A DNA stretch of 56,790 bases from Cupriavidus lacunae (GCF_003353055.1 NZ_QKWJ01000049.1:1-56790); one strand, 5' to 3'; shown: positions 24,882-35,077, counted from the stretch's first letter. Program-made: numbers and translations. The notes: generated from the letters alone by a model not told the origin.

Positions 24882-25317
24882 TACGCTGGCTGACCTGGCC
24901 CAGACCGATACCGACACCGCCGCGCGCGAGCTGGGGCGGCTGCAGGGCTTGCGCACGCAGGCGGAGCAGCAGCTCAACCAGCTCACGCAGTATCGCCAGG
25001 AGTACCGCGCGCGCATGCAAGTGGTGGCCGCCGAAGGCATGACCTCCAGCCGCTGGCAGGATTTCTCGCGCTTCCTGGATTCGCTCGACCACGCCATCCG
25101 CCAGCAAGGCACTGCGCTGGCCAAGGCCGAAGCGGACCTGCTGGCCGGCCGCAACCGCTGGCAGCATCAGAAGCGCCGCCTGAATTCGTTCGACACGCTG
25201 ATCGCGCGCGCCGAAGCGAAGGAAGACCAGGTCGCCGCGCGCCGCGAGCAGCACGCCAACGACGAATACGCCGCCCGCCTGGCCCGCACCACGGCCAGCC
25301 GCCTGAGCGAAGCCTGA
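24859..25317 (+). CDS. fliJ: Flagellar FliJ protein
   Basis: This 152-residue, almost wholly helical coiled-coil protein (ARELGRLQGLRTQAEQQLNQLTQYRQEYRARM) is the export-gate and chaperone-escort subunit that sits in the FliI hexamer. WQDFSRFLDSLDHAIRQQ is a good family match. The ATG at 24859 has AGGAG at 24850-24854 and starts 23 bases inside fliI. Confidence 0.93.
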   Translation: MLKHSPLNTLADLAQTDTDTAARELGRLQGLRTQAEQQLNQLTQYRQEYRARMQVVAAEGMTSSRWQDFSRFLDSLDHAIRQQGTALAKAEADLLAGRNRWQHQKRRLNSFDTLIARAEAKEDQVAARREQHANDEYAARLARTTASRLSEA

Positions 25318-25353
25318 GCATCATCGGCCAGGCCACACCCGTAGCGAACAACC

Positions 25354-26790
25354 ATGATCGATATCAGCCAGATTGTCAGCAGCGCCGCCAATGCGGCAGA
25401 AGGCGCCAGACGCGCCACCGCCGAAGCGCCCGCCAGCGGCTTCGGCGACGCGCTGTCGCGTGCCCGCGACAGCAACAAGGCCGCTGCGCCAGCGCCCGCC
25501 GCCCGGGAGACGGCCGCGCGCGACCAGCCCGCATCGCGCCCGGCCGCGGCGCAAGCCGACGCCGCCAAGCCGCAGCAGGCCGCCACGACCGCCAAGAAGC
25601 CCGCCGGCAAGAAGGATGAGGACCAGGAAGACACCGCGGCGGCAACGCCGACGGATGCCGCCACCGCCGCAGCCGCTGCCGCACTGGCGCTGATGCTTCC
25701 CGCCACCGCCCCCGCCAGCCCCGCCAGCCCCGCCGCCACGCCAGCCGGCGCGGCAGGCACCGCTGTTGCCGGCGTTACCGACAGCGGCGGCGCCGCAGCA
25801 CTGCAGGCGGCGCTGGCAACTGCCACGCAAACCACGGCGACGGATGCCCAGGCAGAAACCAGCCCCGCGGCCGCCGCGCTCCCCCCGGACACACTGCACG
25901 TGGCCACCACCGAAGCCCGACCCGCACAGCCTTCCGTAGCCGACACGCTGGCCACCATCGCCTCGCAGCGCGCCACGATGCAGGCCGGTGCCACCGCAGG
26001 CACCGACGGCAAGGCCGGCGCCACGCAGGCCGTCGCGGGCCACATGCTCGCCGCCCGGCCACAGGACACCTCGGGTCAGAACGCCGGCGGTTCGGACAAC
26101 CGCCCTGACAGCGGCATCGGCCAGCATCGCGCCGATCCGCTCGCTGCCAGCACTGGCGCGCCGGATGCCAAACCCGCGGCAACGCCGTTCGCCGCCGCAC
26201 AAGCTGCCGCCCATACCAGCGAAACCGCCGCGGCCAGCCCCGACAACACACAAGCCATTGCCGCCACGCTGGCCGGCCAGCCAACCCCGACGGCAGCCGC
26301 CGCCGCGGCCGCTGCCGCCAGCCGCCCCGTGGTCGCCCCGCCGCTGTACGACAGCCAGTGGCCGCAGGCCCTCGGCCAGCAGATGATTCGCCTGGGCACG
26401 CAAGGCCAGCAAAGCGCCGAGCTCCAGTTGAACCCGCCCAACCTGGGACCGCTGAAGGTGGTGCTCAACGTGGTCAACGACCAGGCCCAGGCCCAGTTCG
26501 TCTCGCCCCACCAGGCCGTGCGCGCCGCGGTGGAAGCCGCGCTGCCGCACCTGCGCACTGCGCTGTCGGAGAACGGCATCCAGCTCGGCCAGACTTCGGT
26601 GGGCGCGGACGGCTTTGCCGGCCAGGCGGGCAATGGGAACGGGCAGCAACAGCAGGCGCCGGGGAATGGGCGGGGGCAGTTCACCTTCGGTGCAGGTACC
26701 CTGGTATCTGCTGAGCCAGCACCAGCTGCCAGCGCAGCGGCTCGCCCCACGCGAGTGCTTGGGCGTGGTGAAATCGATACGTTTGCCTGA
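25354..26790 (+). CDS. fliK: Flagellar hook-length control protein FliK
   Basis: This 478-residue canonical FliK follows fliJ. Residues 1-330 are extremely Ala/Thr/Pro/Gln-rich, with no clear structure (the ruler). The Flg_hook C-terminal domain (about 340-430) is recognisable: QSAELQLNPPNLGPLKVVLNVVNDQAQAQFVSP, then AVRAAVEAALPHLRTALSENGIQLGQTSV. A Gly/Gln-rich tail follows. Together with FlhB it switches export from hook to filament proteins. A second FliK-like protein is at 8004-9341. Confidence 0.95.
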   Translation: MIDISQIVSSAANAAEGARRATAEAPASGFGDALSRARDSNKAAAPAPAARETAARDQPASRPAAAQADAAKPQQAATTAKKPAGKKDEDQEDTAAATPTDAATAAAAAALALMLPATAPASPASPAATPAGAAGTAVAGVTDSGGAAALQAALATATQTTATDAQAETSPAAAALPPDTLHVATTEARPAQPSVADTLATIASQRATMQAGATAGTDGKAGATQAVAGHMLAARPQDTSGQNAGGSDNRPDSGIGQHRADPLAASTGAPDAKPAATPFAAAQAAAHTSETAAASPDNTQAIAATLAGQPTPTAAAAAAAAASRPVVAPPLYDSQWPQALGQQMIRLGTQGQQSAELQLNPPNLGPLKVVLNVVNDQAQAQFVSPHQAVRAAVEAALPHLRTALSENGIQLGQTSVGADGFAGQAGNGNGQQQQAPGNGRGQFTFGAGTLVSAEPAPAASAAARPTRVLGRGEIDTFA

Positions 26791-26862
26791 GCACGCGCTG
26801 CGCAGTGCGTAGTGACCTTGCGGCAAGGCTGCCATGACAGCGACTGCATGCAGTCGGCTTGC

Positions 26863-26970
26863 TCCCCTCTCCCGCTTGCGGGAGAGGGGCAGGGGGAGAT
26901 GGCAGGCGCCGGCAGACCGACACGCTTCACTTCGTCGATGCTCCAGCCCTCTCCCCAACCCTCTCCCGCA
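26863..26970. repeat. Dispersed palindromic repeat, near-full copy
   Basis: This element is the reverse complement of the one at 39265-39386, with shared internal blocks such as GGCAGACCGACACG and CACTTCGTCGATG. It starts with the hairpin CTCTCCCGC-TT-GCGGGAGAG and ends in CCCTCTCCC, where the second palindrome is broken off. It lies 72 bases after the fliK stop. The same family appears partially at 203-251. Confidence 0.82.
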
Positions 26971-27017
26971 TTGACCCCGCAATCCTGCAACCGGATTTGA
27001 CGGCTTGCTGCTAGCAT

Positions 27018-27039
27018 TGGTAATCATTTTTGATTACCA
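27018..27039. promoter_or_regulatory. Palindromic operator before hicB
   Basis: The perfect inverted repeat TGGTAATCA-TTTT-TGATTACCA has 9-base arms in a locally AT-rich stretch 38 bases before the HicB start. It is a likely binding site for the protein's own helix-turn-helix, but it could also be a site for another regulator. Confidence 0.6.
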
Positions 27040-27076
27040 TGCACCGAGCATCCGTTGTCGCAGGAGGAGTCCCAAT

Positions 27077-27493
27077 ATGCTGCGTTTCCCCGCCAACATC
27101 GTCCCGGACGACGGTGGCTTTGCCGTGTCGTTTCCCGATATTCCCGAAGCCCTGACCAGCGGCGACACCATCGAGCAGGCCCACGAGATGGCCGCCGATG
27201 CGCTCGCCACGGCCATGGAGTTCTATTTCGAAGATGGCCGCCCGGTGCCGCTGCCGTCGAAGGCAAAACGCGGCCAGCATCTGGTCGAGCTGCCAGCGAG
27301 CGTGTCGGCGAAGGTGCTGCTGCTCAACGAGATGCTCGCGCAGGGGGTGACGCAGGCAGAACTGGCGCGCCGGCTGCAGACGCGCAAGCAAGAGGTACAG
27401 CGTATCGTCAACCTGGAGCATGCGACCAAGATCGATACGATCGAGGCTGCCTTCCGGGCGTTGGGGAAGCGGCTGGAACTGACGGTCGCCTGA
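27077..27493 (+). CDS. HicB-family antitoxin-like DNA-binding protein
   Basis: The product is 138 residues. The N-terminal HicB fold (about 1-65: ANIVPDDGGFAVSFPDIPEALTSGDTIEQA) is followed by a C-terminal helix-turn-helix (about 88-125: GVTQAELARRLQTRKQEVQRIVNLEHATKIDTIEAAFRALG). The ribosome binding site AGGAGG at 27062-27067 supports the start. No hicA toxin gene is visible within several hundred bases on either side, so this is a solitary HicB, possibly retained as a transcription regulator acting on the palindrome upstream. Confidence 0.88.
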   Translation: MLRFPANIVPDDGGFAVSFPDIPEALTSGDTIEQAHEMAADALATAMEFYFEDGRPVPLPSKAKRGQHLVELPASVSAKVLLLNEMLAQGVTQAELARRLQTRKQEVQRIVNLEHATKIDTIEAAFRALGKRLELTVA

Positions 27494-27523
27494 CCGCGCC
27501 AAGGCGCCCGCGCCCCCCCTCTC

Positions 27524-28186
27524 ATGACTTTCGACCTGTTCGACGACCTGCCACCGAGCGGCCCTGCCACCCCCGCCGTCGAACCGCTGGCCGACGGCGC
27601 CGTAGTCCTGCGCGGCGTGGCACGGCCCGATGCCGAAGTGCTGGTGGCCGACGTCCAGGCCGTCATTGCCACGGCTCCCTGGCGGCACATGGTCACTCCC
27701 GGTGGCCTGCAGATGTCTGTGGCGATGACCAACTGCGGCGCCGTCGGCTGGGTCTCCGATGCGCGCGGCTATCGCTATGACCCGATCGATCCGCTGAGCG
27801 CAAACCCGTGGCCGGAGATGCCGGCGAGCTTCCGGCAACTGGCCACCACCGCCGCGGCGCAAGCGGGCTTTGCCGGCTTCGAACCAGATGCCTGCCTGAT
27901 CAACCGCTATGCGCCCGGCACCCGGCTCTCGCTTCACCAGGACCGCGACGAGCGGGACTATGGCGCGCCCATCGTCTCGGTATCGCTGGGGCTGCCCGCA
28001 GTGTTCCTGTTCGGCGGCATGCGCCGCGCGGACAAGCCGCAGCGGGTGCGGCTGGCGCATGGGGACGTGGTAGTGTGGGGCGGGCCGTCGCGGCTGGCCT
28101 TCCACGGCGTGGCGCCGCTGGCCGATGGCGATCATCCGCTGCTGGGACAGCTGCGCATCAACCTGACGTTCCGCAAGGCGCTGTAG
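27524..28186 (+). CDS. alkB: Alpha-ketoglutarate-dependent dioxygenase AlkB
   Basis: This 220-residue enzyme repairs 1-methyladenine and 3-methylcytosine by oxidative demethylation. The iron triad is H138, D140 (HQD) and H194 (FHG). 2-oxoglutarate is bound by R211 and R217 in RINLTFR. NRYAPGTRLSLHQDRDE is the signature. The N-terminal part contains the nucleotide-recognition lid (MSVAMTNCGAVGWVSDARGYRY). Follows hicB by 30 bases; functional linkage is doubtful. Confidence 0.95.
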   Translation: MTFDLFDDLPPSGPATPAVEPLADGAVVLRGVARPDAEVLVADVQAVIATAPWRHMVTPGGLQMSVAMTNCGAVGWVSDARGYRYDPIDPLSANPWPEMPASFRQLATTAAAQAGFAGFEPDACLINRYAPGTRLSLHQDRDERDYGAPIVSVSLGLPAVFLFGGMRRADKPQRVRLAHGDVVVWGGPSRLAFHGVAPLADGDHPLLGQLRINLTFRKAL

Positions 28187-28270
28187 CCGTCACCGCCGCC
28201 TTGGCACTTTGCCGGGGGTTTTCTACAGTCAATGGACTGTCCTGAACGCCACCAAGCAAAGGCCCACATC

Positions 28271-28759
28271 ATGCATCTCGACGGCTCCTGCCATTGCGGC
28301 GCGATCCACTTCTCGCTCGAATCCGATTCGCCCTATCCCTATATGCATTGCCATTGCTCGATCTGCCGCAAGACTGCCGGCGGTGGCGGCTATGCGATCA
28401 ACCTCGGCGGTGACGCCGCCACGCTGCATGTGCGCGGGCGCAAGCACCTGGGGGTCTATCACGCGGTGCTGCGCGAGCCCGGCAAGCGAGCGCGGCGCTC
28501 GCCCGCGCAGCGGCACTTCTGCGTGAAGTGCGGCAGCGCACTGTGGCTGTGGGATCCGCGCTGGCCGCACCTGGTGCATCCGCATGCGTCGGCCATCGAT
28601 ACACCACTGCCGCGCCCGCCCGAGGTGGTGGAGGCTGCGCTGGATTCTGTCGCGCCCTGGGTCGACGTACCCAAGGGCAAAGGGCATGTGCACTGCCGCA
28701 CCTGGCCGGATGAATCGCTGGCGGACTGGCACAAGCGGCACGGCTTGTTATCGCGCTGA
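28271..28759 (+). CDS. GFA-family (glutathione-dependent formaldehyde-activating) protein
   Basis: This 162-residue zinc protein of the GFA/CENP-V fold has the cysteine ligands in GSCHCGAIHF (C8, C10), CHCSICRKTAG (CxCxxC) and FCVKCGSALW. These proteins bind zinc structurally, and only some are linked to S-hydroxymethylglutathione chemistry, so the substrate is uncertain. The ATG at 28271 was preferred because the domain begins immediately. An outer-membrane-protein pseudogene starts right after its stop. Confidence 0.88.
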   Translation: MHLDGSCHCGAIHFSLESDSPYPYMHCHCSICRKTAGGGGYAINLGGDAATLHVRGRKHLGVYHAVLREPGKRARRSPAQRHFCVKCGSALWLWDPRWPHLVHPHASAIDTPLPRPPEVVEAALDSVAPWVDVPKGKGHVHCRTWPDESLADWHKRHGLLSR

Positions 28760-28766
28760 ACGGCTT

Positions 28767-29593
28767 GCGCGATATGACACCACCTTCTTTGCCGACGACA
28801 GCTACCGCTTCGTGATCACCGGCGCCGTGGTTAATATGCCGACCTCCTATTAGGGAGTCGGCTATGACCGCGCCATCAACGATGCCAACAAAGAGGGCTA
28901 TACCCGGCGCGAGTTCTTCCTGCAGCCGCGCATGCTGATGCGCGTGCGGCCCAACACCTACTTCGGCGCCGGCATCTCGGTACAGATCGACGATGCCAAC
29001 AGCCTGGAGCGCGGCGCCGCCAGCGCGCTGGCCACCGACCCCAACGGGCCGCACGTGTTCAGTTCGGGCGTGACAGCGCATTTCTCGTACGACACGCGCG
29101 ACTTCCGGCCCAATCCCTGTTCCGGCCAGGCGCTGATCGCCAATGCCGCGGTGTACCGGCTCGGGCTGGGCAGCAATACGGATTTCGAGACGCTGGAGTG
29201 GTCCTACGACCGCTACCACCGGATGCGCGAGCGCGATGTGCTGGCCTTCGACATCTATGGCATTGATTTGGAAATAGACCCCGCGTGTTTGCCGCCCGAA
29301 GCCGGCATCGAGCCGCACATTGACGCGCGGCTTGAACTCGAAACGGTAGCCGATGCCCGCATTGGGCAGCCAGTGAGTCGAGGCGAGGTCGCCCGGCTTG
29401 GGCGCGATCGCCCCGGTGCCGGCCCAGAACACCATCCCCTGCCGGCCGGCGATATGCAGCCGGTATTCCACCTGTGCCTCGATCACATTGCGGTCGCGGT
29501 ACTGCCCGAGGAAGTAGCCGCGCATGCGCTTGTTGTCCCCCAGCTGCGACAGCATGTTCCAAGGCACGTCGCCCCAGCTGAAGCGCGTTCTGA
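28767..29593 (+). pseudogene. BamA/TamA-like outer-membrane protein, broken by an inversion
   Basis: This is the remnant of a beta-barrel surface-antigen (D15/Omp85-type) gene. The 5' half is missing. Plus-strand sequence from 28767 encodes RYDTTFFADDSYRFVITG, an in-frame TAG at 28851-28853 (originally Tyr), then GVGYDRAINDANKEGY through DVLAFDIYG ending near 29267. The next roughly 318 bases (about 29268-29584) are inverted: read on the minus strand they give FSWGDVPWNMLSQLGD through FGRQTRGVYFQIN. GCGTTCTGA at 29585-29593 then restores the missing Ala-Phe-stop. Turning the segment over rebuilds one continuous frame. No long inverted repeats flank it. Confidence 0.8.
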
Positions 29594-29629
29594 GCGCCCT
29601 GGCCACACAGGCCGGGCGCTCGTGAGCAC

Positions 29630-30547
<918 letters not shown>

Positions 30548-30739
30548 CTTGTTCTCCATGGCGGGCGCGGCGCGGCCAGCCGGGAAGGCTGCGGCACCGC
30601 AGGATCGAATGACCGGGCGATTTTAGTGCAAAGCGCCCACCGGGCTGCTCGCGTATCATTGAGGCCGCCCCGCCTTGCCCCCGCTTTCTCCAGAATCCGG
30701 CCTGAAATCCCCGCATTGCCCCGCGTCCCCGTTGCCCCG

Positions 30740-31504
30740 ATGCCTGACCATTCGCTGCTGTCCTCCCTTCTGATCTTCGGACTTGGTGGTGTGCTCGGCG
30801 CGGTGGGTGGGCTGTTCGGCATCGGTGGCGGGCTGATCGCCATTCCCGCGCTGGGGCTGCTCTACGGCATGGACCAGCAGCTGGCGCAGGGCACGGCGCT
30901 GGTGATGATCGCGCCCAACGTGGTGATCGGCTTCTGGCAATACCGCAAGCGCGCAGACATCGCCCTGCGCACGGCAGTGGTGCTGGGCCTGTCGGCGGTG
31001 CTGGCGACCTGGCTCTCGGCGCGCGCGGCCACCGCCATGGATGCGCAGCTGCTGCGGCGCATCTTTGCGCTGTTCATGATCGGGCTGGCGCTGTACTTCC
31101 TGTGGCGGCTGCTGCCGGGGCGCGCGGCCACTGCGCCACAGGCACGCGTATCGGCGCGCTGGATTCCGCTGGTGGGCGTCGTGGGCGGCGTGTTCTCGGG
31201 GTTCTTCAGCGTGGGCGGCGGCGTGGTGGCCGCACCGGCGCTGGTAAGCCTGTTCGGGCTACGCCAGGCGGCGGCGCAAGGCCTGGCGCTGGCCTTGGTG
31301 ACCCCGGGGGCGGTGGTGGCGCTGGCCACCTATGCCCATGCCGGCCATGTCGACTGGGCCAACGGCATTCCGCTGTCGCTGGGCGGCATGCTGACGATCT
31401 CATGGGGCGTGGCGCTGGCGCACCGGATGCCGGAACGGCGCCTGCGCGCCTTGTTCGCGGTGTGCCTGATCGCCACCGCCGTCGTGATGCTGGTGCGCGG
31501 CTGA
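30740..31504 (+). CDS. TSUP-family (TauE/SafE) permease
   Basis: This 254-residue integral membrane protein has about eight hydrophobic segments and two TSUP repeat motifs: GAVGGLFGIGGGLIAIPAL near the N-terminus and GGVFSGFFSVGGGVVAAPAL near residue 150. Family members are proposed to export sulfite, sulfoacetate or other organosulfonates. Its divergent pairing with a cysteine synthase gene hints at sulfur metabolism, but the substrate is unknown. Confidence 0.9.
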   Translation: MPDHSLLSSLLIFGLGGVLGAVGGLFGIGGGLIAIPALGLLYGMDQQLAQGTALVMIAPNVVIGFWQYRKRADIALRTAVVLGLSAVLATWLSARAATAMDAQLLRRIFALFMIGLALYFLWRLLPGRAATAPQARVSARWIPLVGVVGGVFSGFFSVGGGVVAAPALVSLFGLRQAAAQGLALALVTPGAVVALATYAHAGHVDWANGIPLSLGGMLTISWGVALAHRMPERRLRALFAVCLIATAVVMLVRG

Positions 31505-31519
31505 GGCGCGCACGGCAGC

Positions 31520-32137
31520 TTACTTGCGGAACACCAGGCTGAAATTGTTGGCCGGCATCGGCACCGGCTCGTCGCAGCGCATGCCCTGCGCCTCGCCCAG
31601 CGCGATCACGGCTTCCATGTCGCGCACGCCCCAGTCGGCATCGGTGGCGCGCAGCTGCGCGTCGAAAGCCGCGTTGCTGGGCGCGGTGTGCGCGCCGCCG
31701 CGGCGATAGGGACCGTACAGGAACAGCACGCCGCCCGGGCCCAGCAGCTTGCCAGCGCCCGCGAACAGCGCCTCGGCCGCGGCCCACGGGGCGATATGGA
31801 TCATGTTGATGCACACCACCGCATCCGCGGCGTCGATGCCCCACGGCTGGCGGCTGACATCCAGCGCCAGCGGCGCGCGCACATTGGCCAGGCCCGCATG
31901 CGCGGTCCACGCGGCAATCGACGCGCGCGCGGCGGCTTCCGGATCGCTCGGCTGCCAGGTCAGCCCCGGCAGCGCCGCCGCGAAGTGCGCGGCGTGCTGG
32001 CCGGTGCCGCTGGCAATTTCCAGCACCGTGCCACTGGCGGGCAGGACCTTGCGCAGCACCGCGAGGATGGGTTCACGGTTGCGCTCGGTGGCGGGCGCCA
32101 TGCGGCGTGCGTCGGGGTCTTGGGTCGAGCCGGTCAT
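31520..32137 (-). CDS. DUF938 SAM-dependent methyltransferase
   Basis: This 205-residue methyltransferase-like protein is of the DUF938 family. It has the typical N-terminal APATERNREPILAVL, motif I VLEIASGTGQHAAHFAAALP (about 38-57), PSDPEAAARASI, INMIHIAPWAAAEALF, and the C-terminal EVIALGEAQGM-type segment ending with PANNFSLVFRK. The physiological substrate is unknown. It is convergent with the TSUP gene (15 bases) and lies 25 bases after the GNAT gene, so they may be co-transcribed. Confidence 0.93.
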   Translation of the reverse strand: MTGSTQDPDARRMAPATERNREPILAVLRKVLPASGTVLEIASGTGQHAAHFAAALPGLTWQPSDPEAAARASIAAWTAHAGLANVRAPLALDVSRQPWGIDAADAVVCINMIHIAPWAAAEALFAGAGKLLGPGGVLFLYGPYRRGGAHTAPSNAAFDAQLRATDADWGVRDMEAVIALGEAQGMRCDEPVPMPANNFSLVFRK

Positions 32138-32162
32138 GATGGCATGCTCAGCGGGGGGAGGT

Positions 32163-32702
32163 CTAGCGTAGCAGAATCGGCGCGCTGGCGGCGCCGCGCG
32201 CCGGAATACGGTAGATCAGGCGCTCGTACTTGGGCGTCGTGGTTTGCCCCACGACCACGCCACCCAGCGATTCGGCAATGCGGCGGCTGGGCCAGTTCTG
32301 CTCAGCGACGGGATAGACCAGGTGCGACGGCGACAAGTTGGCCATTGTCCAGTCCGCCACCGCCGTCACCGCCTCCCTGCCGTACGAATGGCCGTGGCAG
32401 TCCTCGCGGATCCAGATGCCCAGTTCGGGCGCAGGCGTGTCGGCAAAATGGAGGCCGGCCAGTCCAAGGGACAGGCCGTCATCGGTGCGGCGAATGGTGA
32501 AGACGAACTCCGAGCCGCCGGCCATGCTGGCCAGCCATCCTTGCCAGACCGCTGGGAAAGCCGGCAGCGATGGCGCCGGCTCCCAGTCCATGAACCGGGC
32601 GAGGGTCGGGGTGATGCAGGCGAATGCCTCGGCCGCGTCGTCGCCGCGAAAGGGCAACAGGGTCAGGCGTACGGAGCGGATATGTGGAAGCTGGTCAGGC
32701 AT
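32163..32702 (-). CDS. GNAT-family N-acetyltransferase (RimJ/RimL type)
   Basis: This 179-residue acetyltransferase_3-like protein shows SVRLTLLPFRGDDAAEAFACI at the start, the LGLAGLHF core strand, ELGIWIREDCHGHSYGREAV (acetyl-CoA-binding region, about 110-130) and the NWPSRRIAESLGG motif (about 147-160). The acceptor, either a protein N-terminus or a small molecule, is unknown. Confidence 0.9.
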   Translation of the reverse strand: MPDQLPHIRSVRLTLLPFRGDDAAEAFACITPTLARFMDWEPAPSLPAFPAVWQGWLASMAGGSEFVFTIRRTDDGLSLGLAGLHFADTPAPELGIWIREDCHGHSYGREAVTAVADWTMANLSPSHLVYPVAEQNWPSRRIAESLGGVVVGQTTTPKYERLIYRIPARGAASAPILLR

Positions 32703-32757
32703 GGCGGGCGGACTTGGCTGATGCCGGAACTGCCATGTTAGCCGATCGGGCCCATTG

Positions 32758-32781
32758 AAAACGGCGGGCCCTGGCCCGCCG
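32758..32781 (-). terminator. Terminator of the PhoX-like gene
   Basis: On the minus strand the GC-rich stem formed by 32773-32781 and 32762-32770 is followed by TTTT (32761-32758). It lies 36 bases beyond the stop of the PhoX-like gene. Confidence 0.65.
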
Positions 32782-32816
32782 CTCCCACTACCTCACTGCC
32801 TCAATGCCGTCAGGCT

Positions 32817-34802
32817 TCAGGCCTTGGCCAGCTTGACGCCGGTCGGATCGGCGGTCAGGTAGCCCACTGCAGCACCGAAGCGGTCCTTGTAGTTGGCGCG
32901 CACCAGCGGATCCAGCTGTGCCTTCACGATATCGTGCAGCGGCGTCTCCCAGTCACCGACGTGCTGGAAGTTGCTCATCACATAGGTCCAGCCGTTGATC
33001 TCGTCCACCGCATGCAGGCCGGTGGATTCGGCGCCGACCGGGCACGACAGCACGCGGCTAAGCACCTTGGTGTCGACGTTGTAGGCCCACAGGAAGTTGT
33101 TGACGTGGGTGTTGCTGTCCTCGCCCACAAACAGCGTGCGCAGCTTTTCCGAGAACTTCAGATTGTCCGGCGTGGCAATCTTGTCGGGGTTGGCAAAATT
33201 GCCCAGCGCGTCCTGCTGCTTCATCTTGCCGCCGCCCAGGTCTTCGCTGATCAGCGCGGATACGGCGGCCATGTCGACCGGCACCCATTCGCTGTTGATC
33301 GCCGTGCCGGTCTTGTCGGCCTGGCCGCCCTTCAGGTTCAGCTCATAGACCGCGCCGGAGTATGGGCCCTCCACCTTGATGTCGCCGGCGTTGGCGGCAT
33401 TGCCCGTGAGCATGCTCGCCTCGATGCGGGACATCGCCGAATAAGCCTTCTTGTCCTTGATATTGACCGTGGTGCCTTCCATCTTGGTGAAGCCCAGGCT
33501 GCCGCCGACCAGCGCGGCGTAGCGGTGGGTTTCCAGGAATGCCGCGGCTTTTTCCATGCCCGGCACCAGCTTCACCCAGTTCGCCTTGCCGTTGTAGAGG
33601 ATGCGGGTGTAGCTGGCGTCGGCCGGATCGGCGGTCTTGACGTCCATGATGTTGGCCAGCTTGATGCCGCCGTCGACGAGCGCGCGGATTTCGGCGCTGG
33701 TGGCGCTGCCCAGCTTGATCCACGACAGCGTGGCGCTGCCCGGGCCCACGCCCGAGGTCTGGTTCCACTTGGCGACGTACAGCGTGCCGGAGGACAGGTC
33801 GCGGGCGCGGTCGGCGACAAACACGAACAGGCCGCCATTGGTGGCATCGTCGCCCATCAGCACGGTGCGCTCGTCGGGCATGACCTGCACCAACTCATGC
33901 GAGATGCGGCCCAGGCAGTAGTGCTTCTTGATGGTGCCGGTGCCGTCCGGGTTGACCGTGACTTCCGGCAGGTGGCCATAGTTGTAGGCGTTGGCGCGGG
34001 CCGGATCGCCGTACAGGTTCTGGCTGTAGCCCTGCAGCTGCTTGACCGCGTTGGCGTCCATCATGTCGGTCTCGTACTCTTCGCTCGACAGATGGGTGTT
34101 CCACGGCGACAGGCTGGCGCCGCAGGTGATCCACAGGCCGTTGACGCCCGAGGTGTCGACGTTGTGGTACTTGACCGGAGTCAGCTTGCCGGTGGCCGGG
34201 TCCTGGTCCAGCGTCACCACCGCGATCGGCGACGGCAGCAGGCCGTACATGCTGACATTGTTCTGGTTGCGCGTGGTGTATTCGAACTGCACCACCGCGA
34301 ACACCGTGTTGCCCTTGACGCCGGGAACGGTCGGGTTGGCCAGGGTCAACAGCGAGCTGCCGTCCGGCGCATCGGAGAAGAACTGGCGTTCCTTGCCGGC
34401 CACGGAGGCGTCAATAATCGGCTTGTTGTTGATGTCGTAGTAGCCGCCGGCCAGGATGGTGCCGCCCTTGCCGTCCGGCAGAGTGTCGCCGGTGATGAAG
34501 AACGGCTGGAAAGCCAGCTTGTAGGTCTGGCTGCTGCCGTCGCTGAACGATACCTTGAGGCTGGAGCCCACCGTGGTGGTCGCCATGGCGGCCGGCGTGG
34601 CCAGCGTCGGCGCGCTCATGCCAACAAATTCGGCAGTGGTAAACGTGGCGGCCTGGGCTGGCGGAATGGGCGCGGCGACAGCGTCGTCGCCACCGCCGCA
34701 GCCTGCCACCAGGCCGGCGGAGACCAGGCCAAGCGGCAGCATCGGCGCGCCGGCCAGGATCTTCAGGGCCTTGCGGCGGCCAGCATTGGGTTGTTCAAGC
34801 AT
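32817..34802 (-). CDS. PhoX-like (DUF839) alkaline phosphatase family, Tat lipoprotein
   Basis: The product is 661 residues. The N-terminus carries a twin-arginine-like motif (GRRKALKI, R9-R10), a hydrophobic stretch and a lipobox LVAGC (C35), suggesting Tat export and lipid anchoring. The mature protein has the DUF839/PhoX beta-propeller features: SLSPWNTHLSSEEYE (about 240), YNYGHLPEVTVN, GRISHELVQVMPDERTVLMGDD and FVGEDSNTHVNNFLWAY. PhoX phosphatases are calcium/iron enzymes that release phosphate from organic esters; activity of this relative is not proven. The start at 34802 fits the signal. Confidence 0.85.
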   Translation of the reverse strand: MLEQPNAGRRKALKILAGAPMLPLGLVSAGLVAGCGGGDDAVAAPIPPAQAATFTTAEFVGMSAPTLATPAAMATTTVGSSLKVSFSDGSSQTYKLAFQPFFITGDTLPDGKGGTILAGGYYDINNKPIIDASVAGKERQFFSDAPDGSSLLTLANPTVPGVKGNTVFAVVQFEYTTRNQNNVSMYGLLPSPIAVVTLDQDPATGKLTPVKYHNVDTSGVNGLWITCGASLSPWNTHLSSEEYETDMMDANAVKQLQGYSQNLYGDPARANAYNYGHLPEVTVNPDGTGTIKKHYCLGRISHELVQVMPDERTVLMGDDATNGGLFVFVADRARDLSSGTLYVAKWNQTSGVGPGSATLSWIKLGSATSAEIRALVDGGIKLANIMDVKTADPADASYTRILYNGKANWVKLVPGMEKAAAFLETHRYAALVGGSLGFTKMEGTTVNIKDKKAYSAMSRIEASMLTGNAANAGDIKVEGPYSGAVYELNLKGGQADKTGTAINSEWVPVDMAAVSALISEDLGGGKMKQQDALGNFANPDKIATPDNLKFSEKLRTLFVGEDSNTHVNNFLWAYNVDTKVLSRVLSCPVGAESTGLHAVDEINGWTYVMSNFQHVGDWETPLHDIVKAQLDPLVRANYKDRFGAAVGYLTADPTGVKLAKA

Positions 34803-35077
34803 GTTCTCGATCCGGGAAGAGGAAGGGATATGTTGTTCACTGCGTATTTGCGCCGCTCCCGCGGGCGGGACCGGGCACCTGTTGGCACAGGCGGGCGGCG
34901 GGCGGCATTGCGCACAGCCGGAGCGGATCGTAGGCCCCGTTTGTGACAGCATGTTGACTATGTAAGACATTTGCACGGAGATGCCTGGAGCGCCGGGCCC
35001 GCTGCGGTACACTCCCCGTTTGCTTTCTCTGCGGCCTGACAGGCGCGGATCCCTACCCCAGCTTTCAGCCTCTTCGC

